Assembly: GCF_016743815.1 (NCBI RefSeq)
Contig: NZ_CP061035.1
Location: 1,800,501 to 1,864,500, forward strand
Origin: Sphingomonas aliaeris
GTDB lineage: Bacteria; Pseudomonadota; Alphaproteobacteria; Sphingomonadales; Sphingomonadaceae
DNA: 64,000 bases
Direction: 5' to 3'
Shown piece after piece: positions 37,427 through 45,400 of the stretch. Under the pieces are notes generated by a model that saw nothing but the letters and a program-made list of their open reading frames with translations, had not been told where the DNA came from and did not search any database. The position numbers and the translations under genes are program-made. Each line of letters opens with the position of its first letter. Within the stretch, counting starts at the first letter, position 1.

Positions 37427-38737
37427 TCAGGTTGGCTGCTCGTCGTTGGCGGCGAGCACTTCACCGGCGAGGTAGAGCGTTCCGGCGATCAGCACGAGGC
37501 GGGGACTGTCGTCGAGCAGGTCGATCGCGGCATTGAAGCTGTCCGCGGTGGATGCGGTGGGACCGAGGCTCGCGGCGATTTCGGCAAGTTTTTCAGGGGT
37601 GTGATGCGCGTGGCCGGGCACCGGGACGGCGATGACGTGGGTGAGTTGCGGCGACAGTTCGCGTAACACGCCGGGCGCGTCCTTGTTGGCGAGCATGCCT
37701 GTGATCAACGTGACTGGGCGGCCGCGCGCGATGCGGCGCAGCGCCTTGGCGAGCGGTTTCGCGGCGGCGGGATTGTGCGCGCCGTCCAGCCAGACTTCGC
37801 TTCCTTCGGGCAGGCGCGCGGTAAGCGGGCCGTTGCCGAGGCGTTGCATCCGGGCGGGCCAATGCGCCCAGTCCGCCGCCGCGCGCAACGCCGCCTCCGG
37901 AATGTTCAACACGCCCTGATGGCGGAGCATCGCGATGGCGAGCGCGAGGTTGCGCGACTGGTGCGTGCCGACGAGCCGCGGGCGGTTCGTGGCGATCGTG
38001 AAGCCGGGATCGCTGTAGCGCATCGTCGTCCGTGCGCTGTCGCTGTGCCACGCGGTGCCACGCGCGAGGACCGGCGCACCGGCGGCGGCGGCGATTTCGG
38101 CGATCCGGTCGCGCAGCGCTTTGGGATAATCCATCGTGACGAGCGGCACGCCGGGCTTGGCGATGCCCGCTTTCTCGCCCGCGATCTGCAAGAGCGTGTC
38201 GCCGAGGAAACTCTGGTGGTCGATGCCGAGCTGCGCGATGCCGGTGACCGCGGGGCGGGCGATGACGTTGGTCGCATCGAGCCGCCCGCCAAGCCCGACC
38301 TCGATGATGCAGGCATCCGCGTGCGTGCGGCTGAACGCGAGGAAGGCGACGGCGGTGGTGACCTCGAAGAAGCTCGCGCCGATGCCGTCGGCGACGTTCA
38401 GCACCTCGTCGAGCAAGGCGGCGAGCGCGTCGTCGTCGATCAGCGTGCCGGCGATGCGGATGCGTTCGTTGAAGCGGACGAGATGCGGGCTGGTATAGAC
38501 GTGCGCGGTATAGCCCGCCGCCTCGATCGCCGCGCGCAGGAAGGCGCAGGTCGATCCCTTGCCGTTGGTGCCAGCGACGTGGAAGACGGGGGGCAGCCGG
38601 TCCTGCGGATTGCCGAGCCGGGCGAGGAGCGCGGTGATGCGTTCGAGGCCGAGGATGTCGGCGCCGGGGGAGAGCGCCCAGAGGCGGTCGAGCTGGTGCT
38701 GGACGGCAGGGTTGGTGGAGGTGGCGTGGTCGGGCAT
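37427..38737 (-). CDS. folC: Folylpolyglutamate/dihydrofolate synthase FolC
   Basis: FolC adds glutamate to folates. The 436-residue protein has the P-loop VAGTNGKGSTCAFLRAAI, the folate loop SPHLVRFNERIRI, EVGLGGRLDATNVI, GIDHQSFLGDT and the Mur-ligase C-domain with WLDGAHNPAAAKPL. ATG 38737. It ends the trp-accD cluster, separated from accD by the DUF559 gene, which is not normally there. Confidence 0.95.
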   Translation of the reverse strand: MPDHATSTNPAVQHQLDRLWALSPGADILGLERITALLARLGNPQDRLPPVFHVAGTNGKGSTCAFLRAAIEAAGYTAHVYTSPHLVRFNERIRIAGTLIDDDALAALLDEVLNVADGIGASFFEVTTAVAFLAFSRTHADACIIEVGLGGRLDATNVIARPAVTGIAQLGIDHQSFLGDTLLQIAGEKAGIAKPGVPLVTMDYPKALRDRIAEIAAAAGAPVLARGTAWHSDSARTTMRYSDPGFTIATNRPRLVGTHQSRNLALAIAMLRHQGVLNIPEAALRAAADWAHWPARMQRLGNGPLTARLPEGSEVWLDGAHNPAAAKPLAKALRRIARGRPVTLITGMLANKDAPGVLRELSPQLTHVIAVPVPGHAHHTPEKLAEIAASLGPTASTADSFNAAIDLLDDSPRLVLIAGTLYLAGEVLAANDEQPT

Positions 38738-38738
38738 C

Positions 38739-39152
38739 TTAGAGGCTACCCTCCGATGCTGCGCAATCCGCCAGAGGAGCGGCCTTCTTGCTCCCCTCCC
38801 GCTCGCGGGAGGGGTTGGGGGAGGGGCGTGCCGCAAGCTTCGACGTTATCGCTGCAACTACGCCGTTGAGGTTTTGCAGAACATCCGTGTTCCAGAAGCG
38901 GATGACCTCATATCCGTGGCTTTTAAGATAAGCGGTCCGGCTTGCATCGGCCTCCGGCGTGTGTTGGCCGCCGTCCACCTCGATGACCAGCTTCGACGAT
39001 CGCGCTACGAAGTCACAGATGAATGGCCCGACGGGGACTTGCCGGTTGAAGCGGGCGCCTGCGATCTTGCGCGCGCTGATGGCGCGCCACAGCAGGCGTT
39101 CGGCCTCCGTTGCGTTTTGACGAAGTTCGCGGGATCGGGTTCTCTGTTCCAT
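38739..39152 (-). CDS. Solitary DUF559 (Vsr-like) endonuclease-fold protein with repeat-encoded tail
   Basis: The core (MEQRTRSRELRQNATEAERLLWRAISARKI by position 1-30, key residues RELRxNxTxAExxLW) and RFNRQVPVGPFICDFVARSSKLVIEVDGGQH show the DUF559 fold, with catalytic-type Asp and Glu-x-Asp-Gly-Gly-Gln. RTAYLKSHGYEVIRFWNTDV follows. The last 25 residues (ARPSPNPSREREGSKK) are encoded by a D repeat at 38793. A second D copy, inverted, lies just upstream at 39183. ATG 39152; the extension above it is repeat-derived. Confidence 0.87.
   Translation of the reverse strand: MEQRTRSRELRQNATEAERLLWRAISARKIAGARFNRQVPVGPFICDFVARSSKLVIEVDGGQHTPEADASRTAYLKSHGYEVIRFWNTDVLQNLNGVVAAITSKLAARPSPNPSREREGSKKAAPLADCAASEGSL
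38793..38814. repeat. Palindromic repeat D, at the DUF559 C-terminal end
   Basis: CCCCTCCCGCTCGCGGGAGG GG is a near-perfect palindrome, followed by TTGGGGGAGGGG. It is the inverted counterpart of the copy at 39183. Confidence 0.85.
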
Positions 39153-39182
39153 TCCCTCGCTTTCGTTGACTTCCCTCCCCGG

Positions 39183-39204
39183 CCCCTCCCGCAAGCGGGA
39201 GGGG
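39183..39204. repeat. Palindromic repeat D, upstream of DUF559
   Basis: CCCCTCCCGCAAGCGGGAGG GG, preceded by CCTCCCCGG. Its flanking CCTCCCC tract lies to the left, while the other copy has it to the right, so the two copies bracket the DUF559 core as inverted repeats. Confidence 0.85.
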
Positions 39205-39213
39205 AGAAGAAGG

Positions 39214-40068
39214 TTACGCCGCGCGCTTTACCGACAGGTAATCCACCACCTTCGCCAGCGTCGCACGCAGCTCCTTGCGGTGCGTGACCATGTCCAGCAT
39301 GCCGTGATCGAGCAGATATTCCGCGCGCTGGAAGCCCTCGGGCAGCTTTTCGCGGATCGTCTGTTCGATCACGCGCTGGCCGGCGAAACCGATGAGGGCG
39401 CCGGGCTCCGCGATCTGCACGTCGCCGAGCATCGCATAGCTTGCGGTCACGCCGCCGGTCGTCGGATCGGTCAGCACGACGATATAGGGCAGGCCCGCAT
39501 CGTGCAGCATCGCGATCGCGACGGTCGCGCGGGGCATCTGCATCAGGCTGAGGATGCCTTCCTGCATGCGCGCGCCGCCGGCGGCGGTGAAGATGATGTA
39601 CGGGCAATCGTCCAGGATCGCATTTTCGACGCCGCGGATGAACGCCTCGCCGACCGCGAGGCCCATCGATCCGCCCATGAAGGCGAAGTCCTGCACGCCG
39701 ACGACGACCTTGTGCCCGTCGATCGTGCCGCGCGCGTTGATCAGCGCGTCGCCTTCGGACGTCGCGGCGCGGGCGGCCTTGATGCGGTCGGCATATTTCT
39801 TCGTATCGCGGAACTTGAGCGGATCGTCCGGCACCTTGGGTAGCGGGATGATCGTGTAGCTGCCCGCGTCGAACGTATAGGCGAAGCGCGTGACGGGGCC
39901 GATGCGATCGTGATGCTCGCAATGCGGGCAGACGTGGAGATTGTCCTCCAGTTCCTTCAGGAACACCATCTGGCCGCAGCCCTTGCACTTGTGCCAGAGG
40001 TTTTCGGGCGTCTCCTTGCGGGGGACGACGAACGACAGCGCGTTGCGGACGTTGTTGAGCCAACTCAT
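39214..40068 (-). CDS. accD: Acetyl-CoA carboxylase carboxyltransferase subunit beta AccD
   Basis: AccD with AccA transfers CO2 from biotin to acetyl-CoA for fatty acid synthesis. The 284-residue protein has the zinc ribbon (Cys28, Cys31, Cys47, Cys50) and the crotonase-fold core with [23 protein letters not shown] and [16 protein letters not shown] 40068 overlaps the trpA stop (ATGA). Confidence 0.97.
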   Translation of the reverse strand: MSWLNNVRNALSFVVPRKETPENLWHKCKGCGQMVFLKELEDNLHVCPHCEHHDRIGPVTRFAYTFDAGSYTIIPLPKVPDDPLKFRDTKKYADRIKAARAATSEGDALINARGTIDGHKVVVGVQDFAFMGGSMGLAVGEAFIRGVENAILDDCPYIIFTAAGGARMQEGILSLMQMPRATVAIAMLHDAGLPYIVVLTDPTTGGVTASYAMLGDVQIAEPGALIGFAGQRVIEQTIREKLPEGFQRAEYLLDHGMLDMVTHRKELRATLAKVVDYLSVKRAA

Positions 40069-40868
40069 GCGGTTACTTCCATTCGGGCGGCGCGGATCGC
40101 CGACGAGAGGGACTGGATATAGGCGCGGACCGGCTCTGCTGCCGCTGCGCCGTGCTGTGCGACCAGATCGACGATCGCCGAGCCGACGACGACGCCGTCC
40201 GCGACCTTCGCGACGGCAGCGGCCTGTTCCGGCGTGCGGATGCCGAAGCCGACCGCGACGGGGACGATGGTGGCGGCCTTCAGCTTGGCGACGGCGTCCT
40301 CGATCGAGGATTGTGCCGCCTGTTGCAGGCCGGTGATGCCGGCGACGCTGACATAATAGACGAAGCCGCTGGCGCCGTTCAGCACGGTCGGCAGGCGCGC
40401 GGCGTCGGTCGTCGGGGTGGCGAGTCGGATCAGGTCGATTCCGGCGGAGCGCAATGCGGGGCCGAGTTCCTCATCCTCCTCGGGCGGGATATCGACGCAG
40501 ATCACGCCGTCGACGCCCGCGTCGCGCGCGGCGGCGGCGAACCAGTCGGCGCCGCGGATCGTCATCGGGTTGGCATAGCCCATCAGGACGAGCGGGGTAT
40601 CCGGATGGCGCGCGCGGAAGGCCTTGGCGATGTTCAGGATATCGGCGGTTTTCGTACCCGCGGCGAGGCTGCGCAGGTTCGCCGCCTGGATCGCGGGGCC
40701 GTCAGCCATCGGATCGGTGAAGGGCATGCCGAGTTCGATCACGTCCGCGCCGCCCGCGACCAGCGCGTCGAGCACGGCGGCGGTGGCGTGCGGAGTCGGG
40801 TCGCCCGCGGTGACGAAGGTGACGAGCGCGGGGTGGGCCTTGGCGAAGGCGGTAGAGAGGCGGGTCAT
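40065..40868 (-). CDS. trpA: Tryptophan synthase alpha subunit TrpA
   Basis: TrpA cleaves indole-3-glycerol phosphate to indole. The protein of 267 residues has the catalytic Glu in [18 protein letters not shown] (the Asp in the same stretch is the second catalytic residue) and phosphate-binding [11 protein letters not shown] and [11 protein letters not shown]. The ATG at 40868 overlaps the stop of the small membrane protein (ATGA); ATG 40877 is in frame but less likely. Confidence 0.97.
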   Translation of the reverse strand: MTRLSTAFAKAHPALVTFVTAGDPTPHATAAVLDALVAGGADVIELGMPFTDPMADGPAIQAANLRSLAAGTKTADILNIAKAFRARHPDTPLVLMGYANPMTIRGADWFAAAARDAGVDGVICVDIPPEEDEELGPALRSAGIDLIRLATPTTDAARLPTVLNGASGFVYYVSVAGITGLQQAAQSSIEDAVAKLKAATIVPVAVGFGIRTPEQAAAVAKVADGVVVGSAIVDLVAQHGAAAAEPVRAYIQSLSSAIRAARMEVTA

Positions 40869-41068
40869 TTGGACCATTTCATTCCCGACTTTGGCGACGA
40901 ACGTTTGAGCCATTTTGGGCCATACACGCCGAAAATCACACCGACGAAAGTTGCCAAAAACGAACGGAGATTGCTCGACAACCCTGCCATCGCGGCAAGG
41001 TAGCCGACCGCTGAACCTGCCAATACCGCTGCGGTCACCAACAAAGCCGCTCGAGAAACGGCTCTCAC
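40865..41068 (-). CDS. Small membrane protein between trpB and trpA
   Basis: The frame from GTG 41068 to TGA 40865 gives 67 residues: a hydrophobic first span ([22 protein letters not shown]), a second span ([21 protein letters not shown]) and a basic tail ([13 protein letters not shown]). The GTG overlaps the trpB stop and the TGA overlaps the trpA ATG, so it is tightly coupled to both. TrpA and TrpB form a complex, so a coupled small protein here is unusual. No family recognised; the coding call rests on the double overlap and hydrophobic pattern. Confidence 0.6.
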   Translation of the reverse strand: MRAVSRAALLVTAAVLAGSAVGYLAAMAGLSSNLRSFLATFVGVIFGVYGPKWLKRSSPKSGMKWSK

Positions 41069-42339
41069 ATCTCCACTCCCAGCGCTTCGGCGACGGTGAA
41101 GATGTCCTTGTCGCCGCGGCCGCAGAGGTTGGCGAGGATGATCTGGTCGCGGTCCATCTCGCGCGCACGTTTCGCGACGACGGCGATGGCGTGGGAGGGT
41201 TCCAGCGCGGGGATGATGCCTTCGGTGCGGCAGAGGAACTGGAACGCGTCCAGCGCCTCGACGTCGGTCGCCGAAGTATATTCGACGCGGCCGATCGAAT
41301 GCAGCCAGGAATGTTCGGGGCCGATGCCGGGATAATCGAGACCGGCGGAGATCGAGTGTGCCTCGGTGATCTGGCCGTCCTCGTCCTGCAACAGGTACGT
41401 CTTGTTGCCGTGCAGGATGCCGGGCGATCCGCCCGCGAGCGACGCGGCATGTTCCTTGTCGAGGCCGTGGCCGGCCGCTTCGACGCCCAGCATCTTGACG
41501 TCGGTATCGTCGAGGAACGGGTGGAACAGGCCGATCGCGTTCGATCCGCCGCCGATCGCCGCGACGAGCAGGTCGGGCAGGCGATCGATGCGCGACAGCA
41601 TCTGTTCGCGCGCCTCGCGGCCGATGACGCTTTGAAAGTCGCGGACGAGTTCGGGATAGGGGTGCGGGCCGGCTGCGGTGCCGATGATGTAGAACGTGTC
41701 GTGGACGTTCGCGACCCAGTCGCGCATCGCCTCGTTCATCGCATCCTTCAGCGTGTGCGCGCCGCTCTTCACCGGGCGAACTTCCGCGCCGAGCAGCTTC
41801 ATGCGGAATACGTTCGGTGCCTGACGCTCGACGTCCTTCGCGCCCATATAGATGACGCAGGGCAGGCCGAACCGCGCGCAGACGGTCGCGGTGGCGACCC
41901 CGTGCTGGCCCGCGCCCGTCTCGGCGATGATGCGCGTCTTGCCCATGCGGATCGCGAGCAGGATCTGCCCAATGCAATTGTTGATCTTGTGCGCGCCGGT
42001 GTGATTCAGTTCGTCGCGCTTGAACCAGACCTGCGCTCCCTTGCCCTCGGGCGCGGATCCGCGCAGCGCTTCGGTCAGGCGTTCGGCATAATAAAGCGGG
42101 CTGGGACGGCCGACATAATGTTCGAGCAGATCCTCGAACTGCGCAGTGAAGGCGGGATCGGCCTTGGCGGCGCGGTACGCCTTGTCGAGATCCAGCACGA
42201 GCGGCATCAGCGTCTCGGCGACGTAGCGACCGCCGAAATCCCCGAAATGCCCCCGGTCGTCGGGTTGGGCGCGGAAGGAATTCGGGGTGGACGGTGCCGG
42301 GTTAAGCGTTGCTTGATCTGGCGTTTGTGGGGCGTTCAT
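41065..42339 (-). CDS. trpB: Tryptophan synthase beta subunit TrpB
   Basis: TrpB joins indole to serine with PLP. The 424-residue protein has [14 protein letters not shown], the PLP lysine in [39 protein letters not shown] (phosphate loop) and the C-terminal end [12 protein letters not shown]. It lies 40 bases after trpF. Confidence 0.98.
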   Translation of the reverse strand: MNAPQTPDQATLNPAPSTPNSFRAQPDDRGHFGDFGGRYVAETLMPLVLDLDKAYRAAKADPAFTAQFEDLLEHYVGRPSPLYYAERLTEALRGSAPEGKGAQVWFKRDELNHTGAHKINNCIGQILLAIRMGKTRIIAETGAGQHGVATATVCARFGLPCVIYMGAKDVERQAPNVFRMKLLGAEVRPVKSGAHTLKDAMNEAMRDWVANVHDTFYIIGTAAGPHPYPELVRDFQSVIGREAREQMLSRIDRLPDLLVAAIGGGSNAIGLFHPFLDDTDVKMLGVEAAGHGLDKEHAASLAGGSPGILHGNKTYLLQDEDGQITEAHSISAGLDYPGIGPEHSWLHSIGRVEYTSATDVEALDAFQFLCRTEGIIPALEPSHAIAVVAKRAREMDRDQIILANLCGRGDKDIFTVAEALGVEM

Positions 42340-42379
42340 CGGGCGGCTTTAAGCGGGTCCGCCCGCCGAGCCAAGCCCG

Positions 42380-43018
42380 TTAGAGTGCGGACGCGGCCTT
42401 CAGGAAGGCAGCGATCTTGCCCGGATCCTTGATCCCCGCCGAGGATCCGACGCCGGACGAGACGTCGACCAGTTCGGCGCCGGTGATGCGGACCGCCTCC
42501 GCCATGTTGACGGGGTCGAGCCCGCCGGACAGCGCCCAGGGCAGCGGATGGCGGAAACCCTGCAACAAAGTCCAGTCGAAGCGGACACCCATGCCGCCGG
42601 GCAAGGTCGCGCCGGCAGGCGTCTTGGCATCGTACAGGATGCGGTCGGCGATGCCCTGGTAGCGGGCGGCGGCGGCAAGATCGACGTTCTGTTTCACCGC
42701 AACTGCGGCCCAGACCGGAAGCTTCGTCTTCGCGCGGATCGCGGCGGCGCGTTCGGGCGAGGTGGTGTGAAGTTGCAAGGCTTGCAGGCTGCCGGCGGAA
42801 ATCGCGGAGTCGAGCAAGGCGTCGTCGGGATCGACGAATACGCCGACGCGCGTGACATGATTCGGCACGCGCGCCGCCAGTTGCTGCGCGCGTTCCCGCG
42901 ACAGGTTGCGCGGCGAGGGGGCGAAGAAGACGAAGCCGACATGGCTGGCCCCGCCGCGTATCGCGGTGTCCAGCGTTTCGGGAGTCGAGAGACCGCAGAT
43001 CTTGGCGTTGAGTGTCAT
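42380..43018 (-). CDS. trpF: Phosphoribosylanthranilate isomerase TrpF
   Basis: TrpF isomerises phosphoribosylanthranilate in tryptophan synthesis. The 212-residue TIM barrel has the catalytic Cys in KICGLSTPETLD and Asp in VGVFVDPDDALL, plus WALSGGLDPVNMAEAV and DVSSGVGSSAGIKD. ATG 43018. The first steps trpE, trpG, trpC and trpD are not in this window. Confidence 0.96.
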   Translation of the reverse strand: MTLNAKICGLSTPETLDTAIRGGASHVGFVFFAPSPRNLSRERAQQLAARVPNHVTRVGVFVDPDDALLDSAISAGSLQALQLHTTSPERAAAIRAKTKLPVWAAVAVKQNVDLAAAARYQGIADRILYDAKTPAGATLPGGMGVRFDWTLLQGFRHPLPWALSGGLDPVNMAEAVRITGAELVDVSSGVGSSAGIKDPGKIAAFLKAASAL

Positions 43019-43078
43019 GGCGCGGCTGTACACGGTATCGGGTGAAAGAGAGCCTAACGATATGGCGTCGGTGCGGTC

Positions 43079-43753
43079 TTACAGCGTCGCTTCGATCTCG
43101 CGCGCGGCGAGGTCCGGATTTTCGGCCTGTGTGATCGGACGGCCGATGACGAGGATCGACGCGCCGGAATCGAGCGCGGCGCGGGGCGTGACGACGCGTT
43201 TCTGGTCACCGATCGTGCCGTTCGACGGGCGGACGCCGGGGACGACGAAGAACCCCTTCGGCCACGCCTTCTTCGCCGCGCCGACTTCCTCGCCCGAACA
43301 GACGATGCCGTCGATCTGCGCTTCCATCGCCAGTTCGGTCAGGCGCAGGACCTGATCGTGCGCGCTGCCGCGGACGCCGGTGCTGGCCAGATCGGTATCG
43401 TCCAGGCTGGTGAGCATCGTCACCGCGACGACCTTCGTGCCGGTCGGCGCGGCGGCCTTGGCATCCTCCAGCATCGCGCGACCGCCCGAGGCATGAACGG
43501 TCAGGATGGCGGGTTCGAGCGGACGCAGCGCCTGGATCGCCTTGGCGACGGTATTGGGAATGTCGTGGAACTTGAGGTCGAGGAAGATCGGCAGGCCTAG
43601 TTCGGCCATCTCGCGAACGCCCGACCGGCCGTTCGCCATGAAGAATTCGAGCCCGAGTTTGAGGCCGCCGACATGGTGATGGACGCGCTGCGCCAGCGCC
43701 TTCGCCCTGGCGAGATCGGGCGTGTCGAGTGCGACGAAGATGCGGTTGCTCAT
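43079..43753 (-). CDS. pyrF: Orotidine 5'-phosphate decarboxylase PyrF
   Basis: PyrF makes UMP in pyrimidine synthesis. The 224-residue protein has FVALDTPDLARAKALA, KLGLEFFMANG, the catalytic Lys-Asp array in FLDLKFHDIPNTV, VPGVRPSNGTIGDQKRV and GASILVIGRPIT. ATG 43753 overlaps the lapA stop (TAATG). Confidence 0.96.
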   Translation of the reverse strand: MSNRIFVALDTPDLARAKALAQRVHHHVGGLKLGLEFFMANGRSGVREMAELGLPIFLDLKFHDIPNTVAKAIQALRPLEPAILTVHASGGRAMLEDAKAAAPTGTKVVAVTMLTSLDDTDLASTGVRGSAHDQVLRLTELAMEAQIDGIVCSGEEVGAAKKAWPKGFFVVPGVRPSNGTIGDQKRVVTPRAALDSGASILVIGRPITQAENPDLAAREIEATL

Positions 43754-44115
43754 TACGCGCCACCCGGCGGTACGGCGGTGGGGATGGAGGCCGGCGGGAT
43801 CGCGTGGGCGGCGACGGGCAAGGGTTCGGGATCGGCGGCAAGACGGGGCGCGGGGACGGCGGCGGTGGCGCGCAGCGTCTCCACGGCATTCTGCGCGGTG
43901 GTCAGGCGTTGACGGAGCCGCCAGCGCACCGCCTGATAATAGGCCATCGTCGGCAGCAGCCCGAGCAGGAAGACGACGAACAGCAGCAGCGGCAGGTTCA
44001 CTTCCGCGATCAGCCCGCCCCACAGCTTGATCTGCACGTTGGTCCAATTGCCGATGGTGAAGATCGCAGCGAGAAAGGCGAGCAGGCACCAGAACAGGAT
44101 TTTCAGGAATTGCAT
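43753..44115 (-). CDS. LapA (DUF1049) domain membrane protein
   Basis: The 120-residue protein has two membrane spans (LKILFWCLLAFLAAIFTIGNW and PLLLFVVFLLGLLPTMAYY) with WTNVQIKLWG between, then a cytoplasmic Arg/Gln helix (RWRLRQRLTTAQNAVETLR) and a Pro/Ala-rich tail. LapA proteins are linked to envelope/lipopolysaccharide assembly. It leads the pyrF-trp cluster. Confidence 0.87.
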   Translation of the reverse strand: MQFLKILFWCLLAFLAAIFTIGNWTNVQIKLWGGLIAEVNLPLLLFVVFLLGLLPTMAYYQAVRWRLRQRLTTAQNAVETLRATAAVPAPRLAADPEPLPVAAHAIPPASIPTAVPPGGA

Positions 44116-44187
44116 GCGTGCAGGCTAACGTGGGTCAGCGCGGTTGACTAGTGGGGCGGGGTTTGGGGTGGGGCCTGTGTTTGCGGT

Positions 44188-44303
44188 CGTCAGTCCCGCG
44201 CAGGCGGGAAACCATACCGGGGGGACGGTGCGGTTCTTTTTACGACGGTTCAGAGGGGGCGGGCGACGGGTCTTGCGTCGGAGGTCGGTGATTATGGATC
44301 CCC
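44188..44303. repeat. C repeat (inverted) and left half of the split C repeat
   Basis: An inverted C copy lies at 44188-44215. ATGGATCCCC at 44294-44303 is the left 10 bases of another C repeat, cut by the IS30 insertion. The right part resumes at 45355. Confidence 0.85.
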
Positions 44304-45354
44304 TGGACTCACGAAAGAAGTGCACCGCTGCTAGGGTGGTAGTGCGATGGGGCGAAGATACAGGCAGCTCAGCCTAGACGAGCGGATCGAGATCGCGCGG
44401 CTGCATGCCGCCGGGCTGTCGGATCGTGCGATAGCGGCGGCGATCGGCCGGGATCATACGACGATCGGTCGCGAGCGGCGGCGCAATAGCCAGCGGACGA
44501 AGGTCTGGGACGGTGGCTATGCCCCGGCGCGGGCGCATGCGCTGGCGGCACGGCGGCGGCGCTGGGACGGCCGCTTCAAGCTGGTACGCCAGCCGGACCT
44601 GCGAGAGATCGTGAGGAAAGGCCTTGCGATGGGACATTCCCCCGAACAGATCGCCGGCCGGCTGGCGCGTGATGCTGGTCGCACCGTGATCAGCCATGAG
44701 TCAATCTATCGCTACGTCTATCACCGCTCGGCGCAGAAAGACCATTGGCACCGCCTGCTGCCCCGCGCGAAGTTCAGGCGCGGGCGATATGCACGCCGCG
44801 GCGGCAGTCCGGCCAGCTTCATCCAGCACCGTATACCCCTGTCCGAACGGCCCGCAGAGGCCGACCGGCGCGACCAGCCGGGCCACTGGGAGGCCGACTA
44901 CATGCTGTTCGCCCGATACGGCCACAACATCCTCGTCATGCACGAACGACAGACCCGCTTCACCATCCTCGACAAGCCACCGCACCGCAAAGCCGCCTTG
45001 ACCGCCAGCCGTATCGCAGCGCGGCTCGGCGCCATCCCCCGCGACATGCGGCGCACCATCAGCTTCGATAATGGCACCGAATTCGCCGAGCATCATCGCC
45101 TGCGCGATCGTCTCGGCGTCGCCACCTTCTTCTGCGATGTCCGCAGCCCCTGGCAAAAAGGCGGGGTCGAAAATACCATCGGACGGCTGCGCCGCGTCCT
45201 GCCCCGCAAGACCGATCTCAATACGATCACCCACCGCCAACTTTGTGCCTATGCCGAACGCCTCAACAATACCCCCAGAAAATGCCTCGACTTCCAGACA
45301 CCCGCCGAGGCATTCATCGCTCTCTCAAACGGTGCACTTCAAACGTGAATCCAC
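44304..45354 (+). mobile_element. IS30-family insertion sequence inside a C repeat
   Basis: Imperfect terminal inverted repeats of about 26 bases bound the element: left TGGACTCACG then GAAGTGCACCG (44304-44329), right the inverse with TGGATTCACG then GAAGTGCACCG (ending 45353). It is about 1,050 bases and holds one transposase gene. ATCCCC flanks both ends (44298-44303 and 45355-45360). Joining ATGGATCCCC to GCCTGCGCGG rebuilds an intact C repeat as at 22559, so ATCCCC is the likely target duplication; the exact edge is ambiguous by a base or two. Confidence 0.92.
44347..45348 (+). CDS. IS30-family DDE transposase
   Basis: The 333-residue protein starts with an HTH (GRRYRQLSLDERIEIARLHAAGLSDRAIAAAIGRDHTTIGRER, key residues LSxxER and IGRDHTTI). 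The catalytic DDE triad is in HWEADYMLF (Asp), SFDNGTEFAEH (Asp) and QKGGVENTIGRLRR (Glu), and RKCLDFQTPAEAF is the IS30 C-terminal signature. The stop lies within the right terminal repeat. The frame is intact, so the element may be active. Confidence 0.95.
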   Translation: MGRRYRQLSLDERIEIARLHAAGLSDRAIAAAIGRDHTTIGRERRRNSQRTKVWDGGYAPARAHALAARRRRWDGRFKLVRQPDLREIVRKGLAMGHSPEQIAGRLARDAGRTVISHESIYRYVYHRSAQKDHWHRLLPRAKFRRGRYARRGGSPASFIQHRIPLSERPAEADRRDQPGHWEADYMLFARYGHNILVMHERQTRFTILDKPPHRKAALTASRIAARLGAIPRDMRRTISFDNGTEFAEHHRLRDRLGVATFFCDVRSPWQKGGVENTIGRLRRVLPRKTDLNTITHRQLCAYAERLNNTPRKCLDFQTPAEAFIALSNGALQT

Positions 45355-45379
45355 ATCCCCGCCTGCGCGGGGATGACGG
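45355..45379. repeat. Right part of the split C repeat
   Basis: ATCCCCGCCTGCGCGGGGAT then GACGG. It completes the C repeat begun at 44294 and marks the right edge of the IS30 element. Confidence 0.85.
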
Positions 45380-45400
45380 TGGGCGGTGTGGGAGGGGCGG

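Noticed and set aside
40915..42432. 505-residue plus-strand ORF opposite trpB
   Set aside because: It is a shadow of trpB and spans non-coding gaps.
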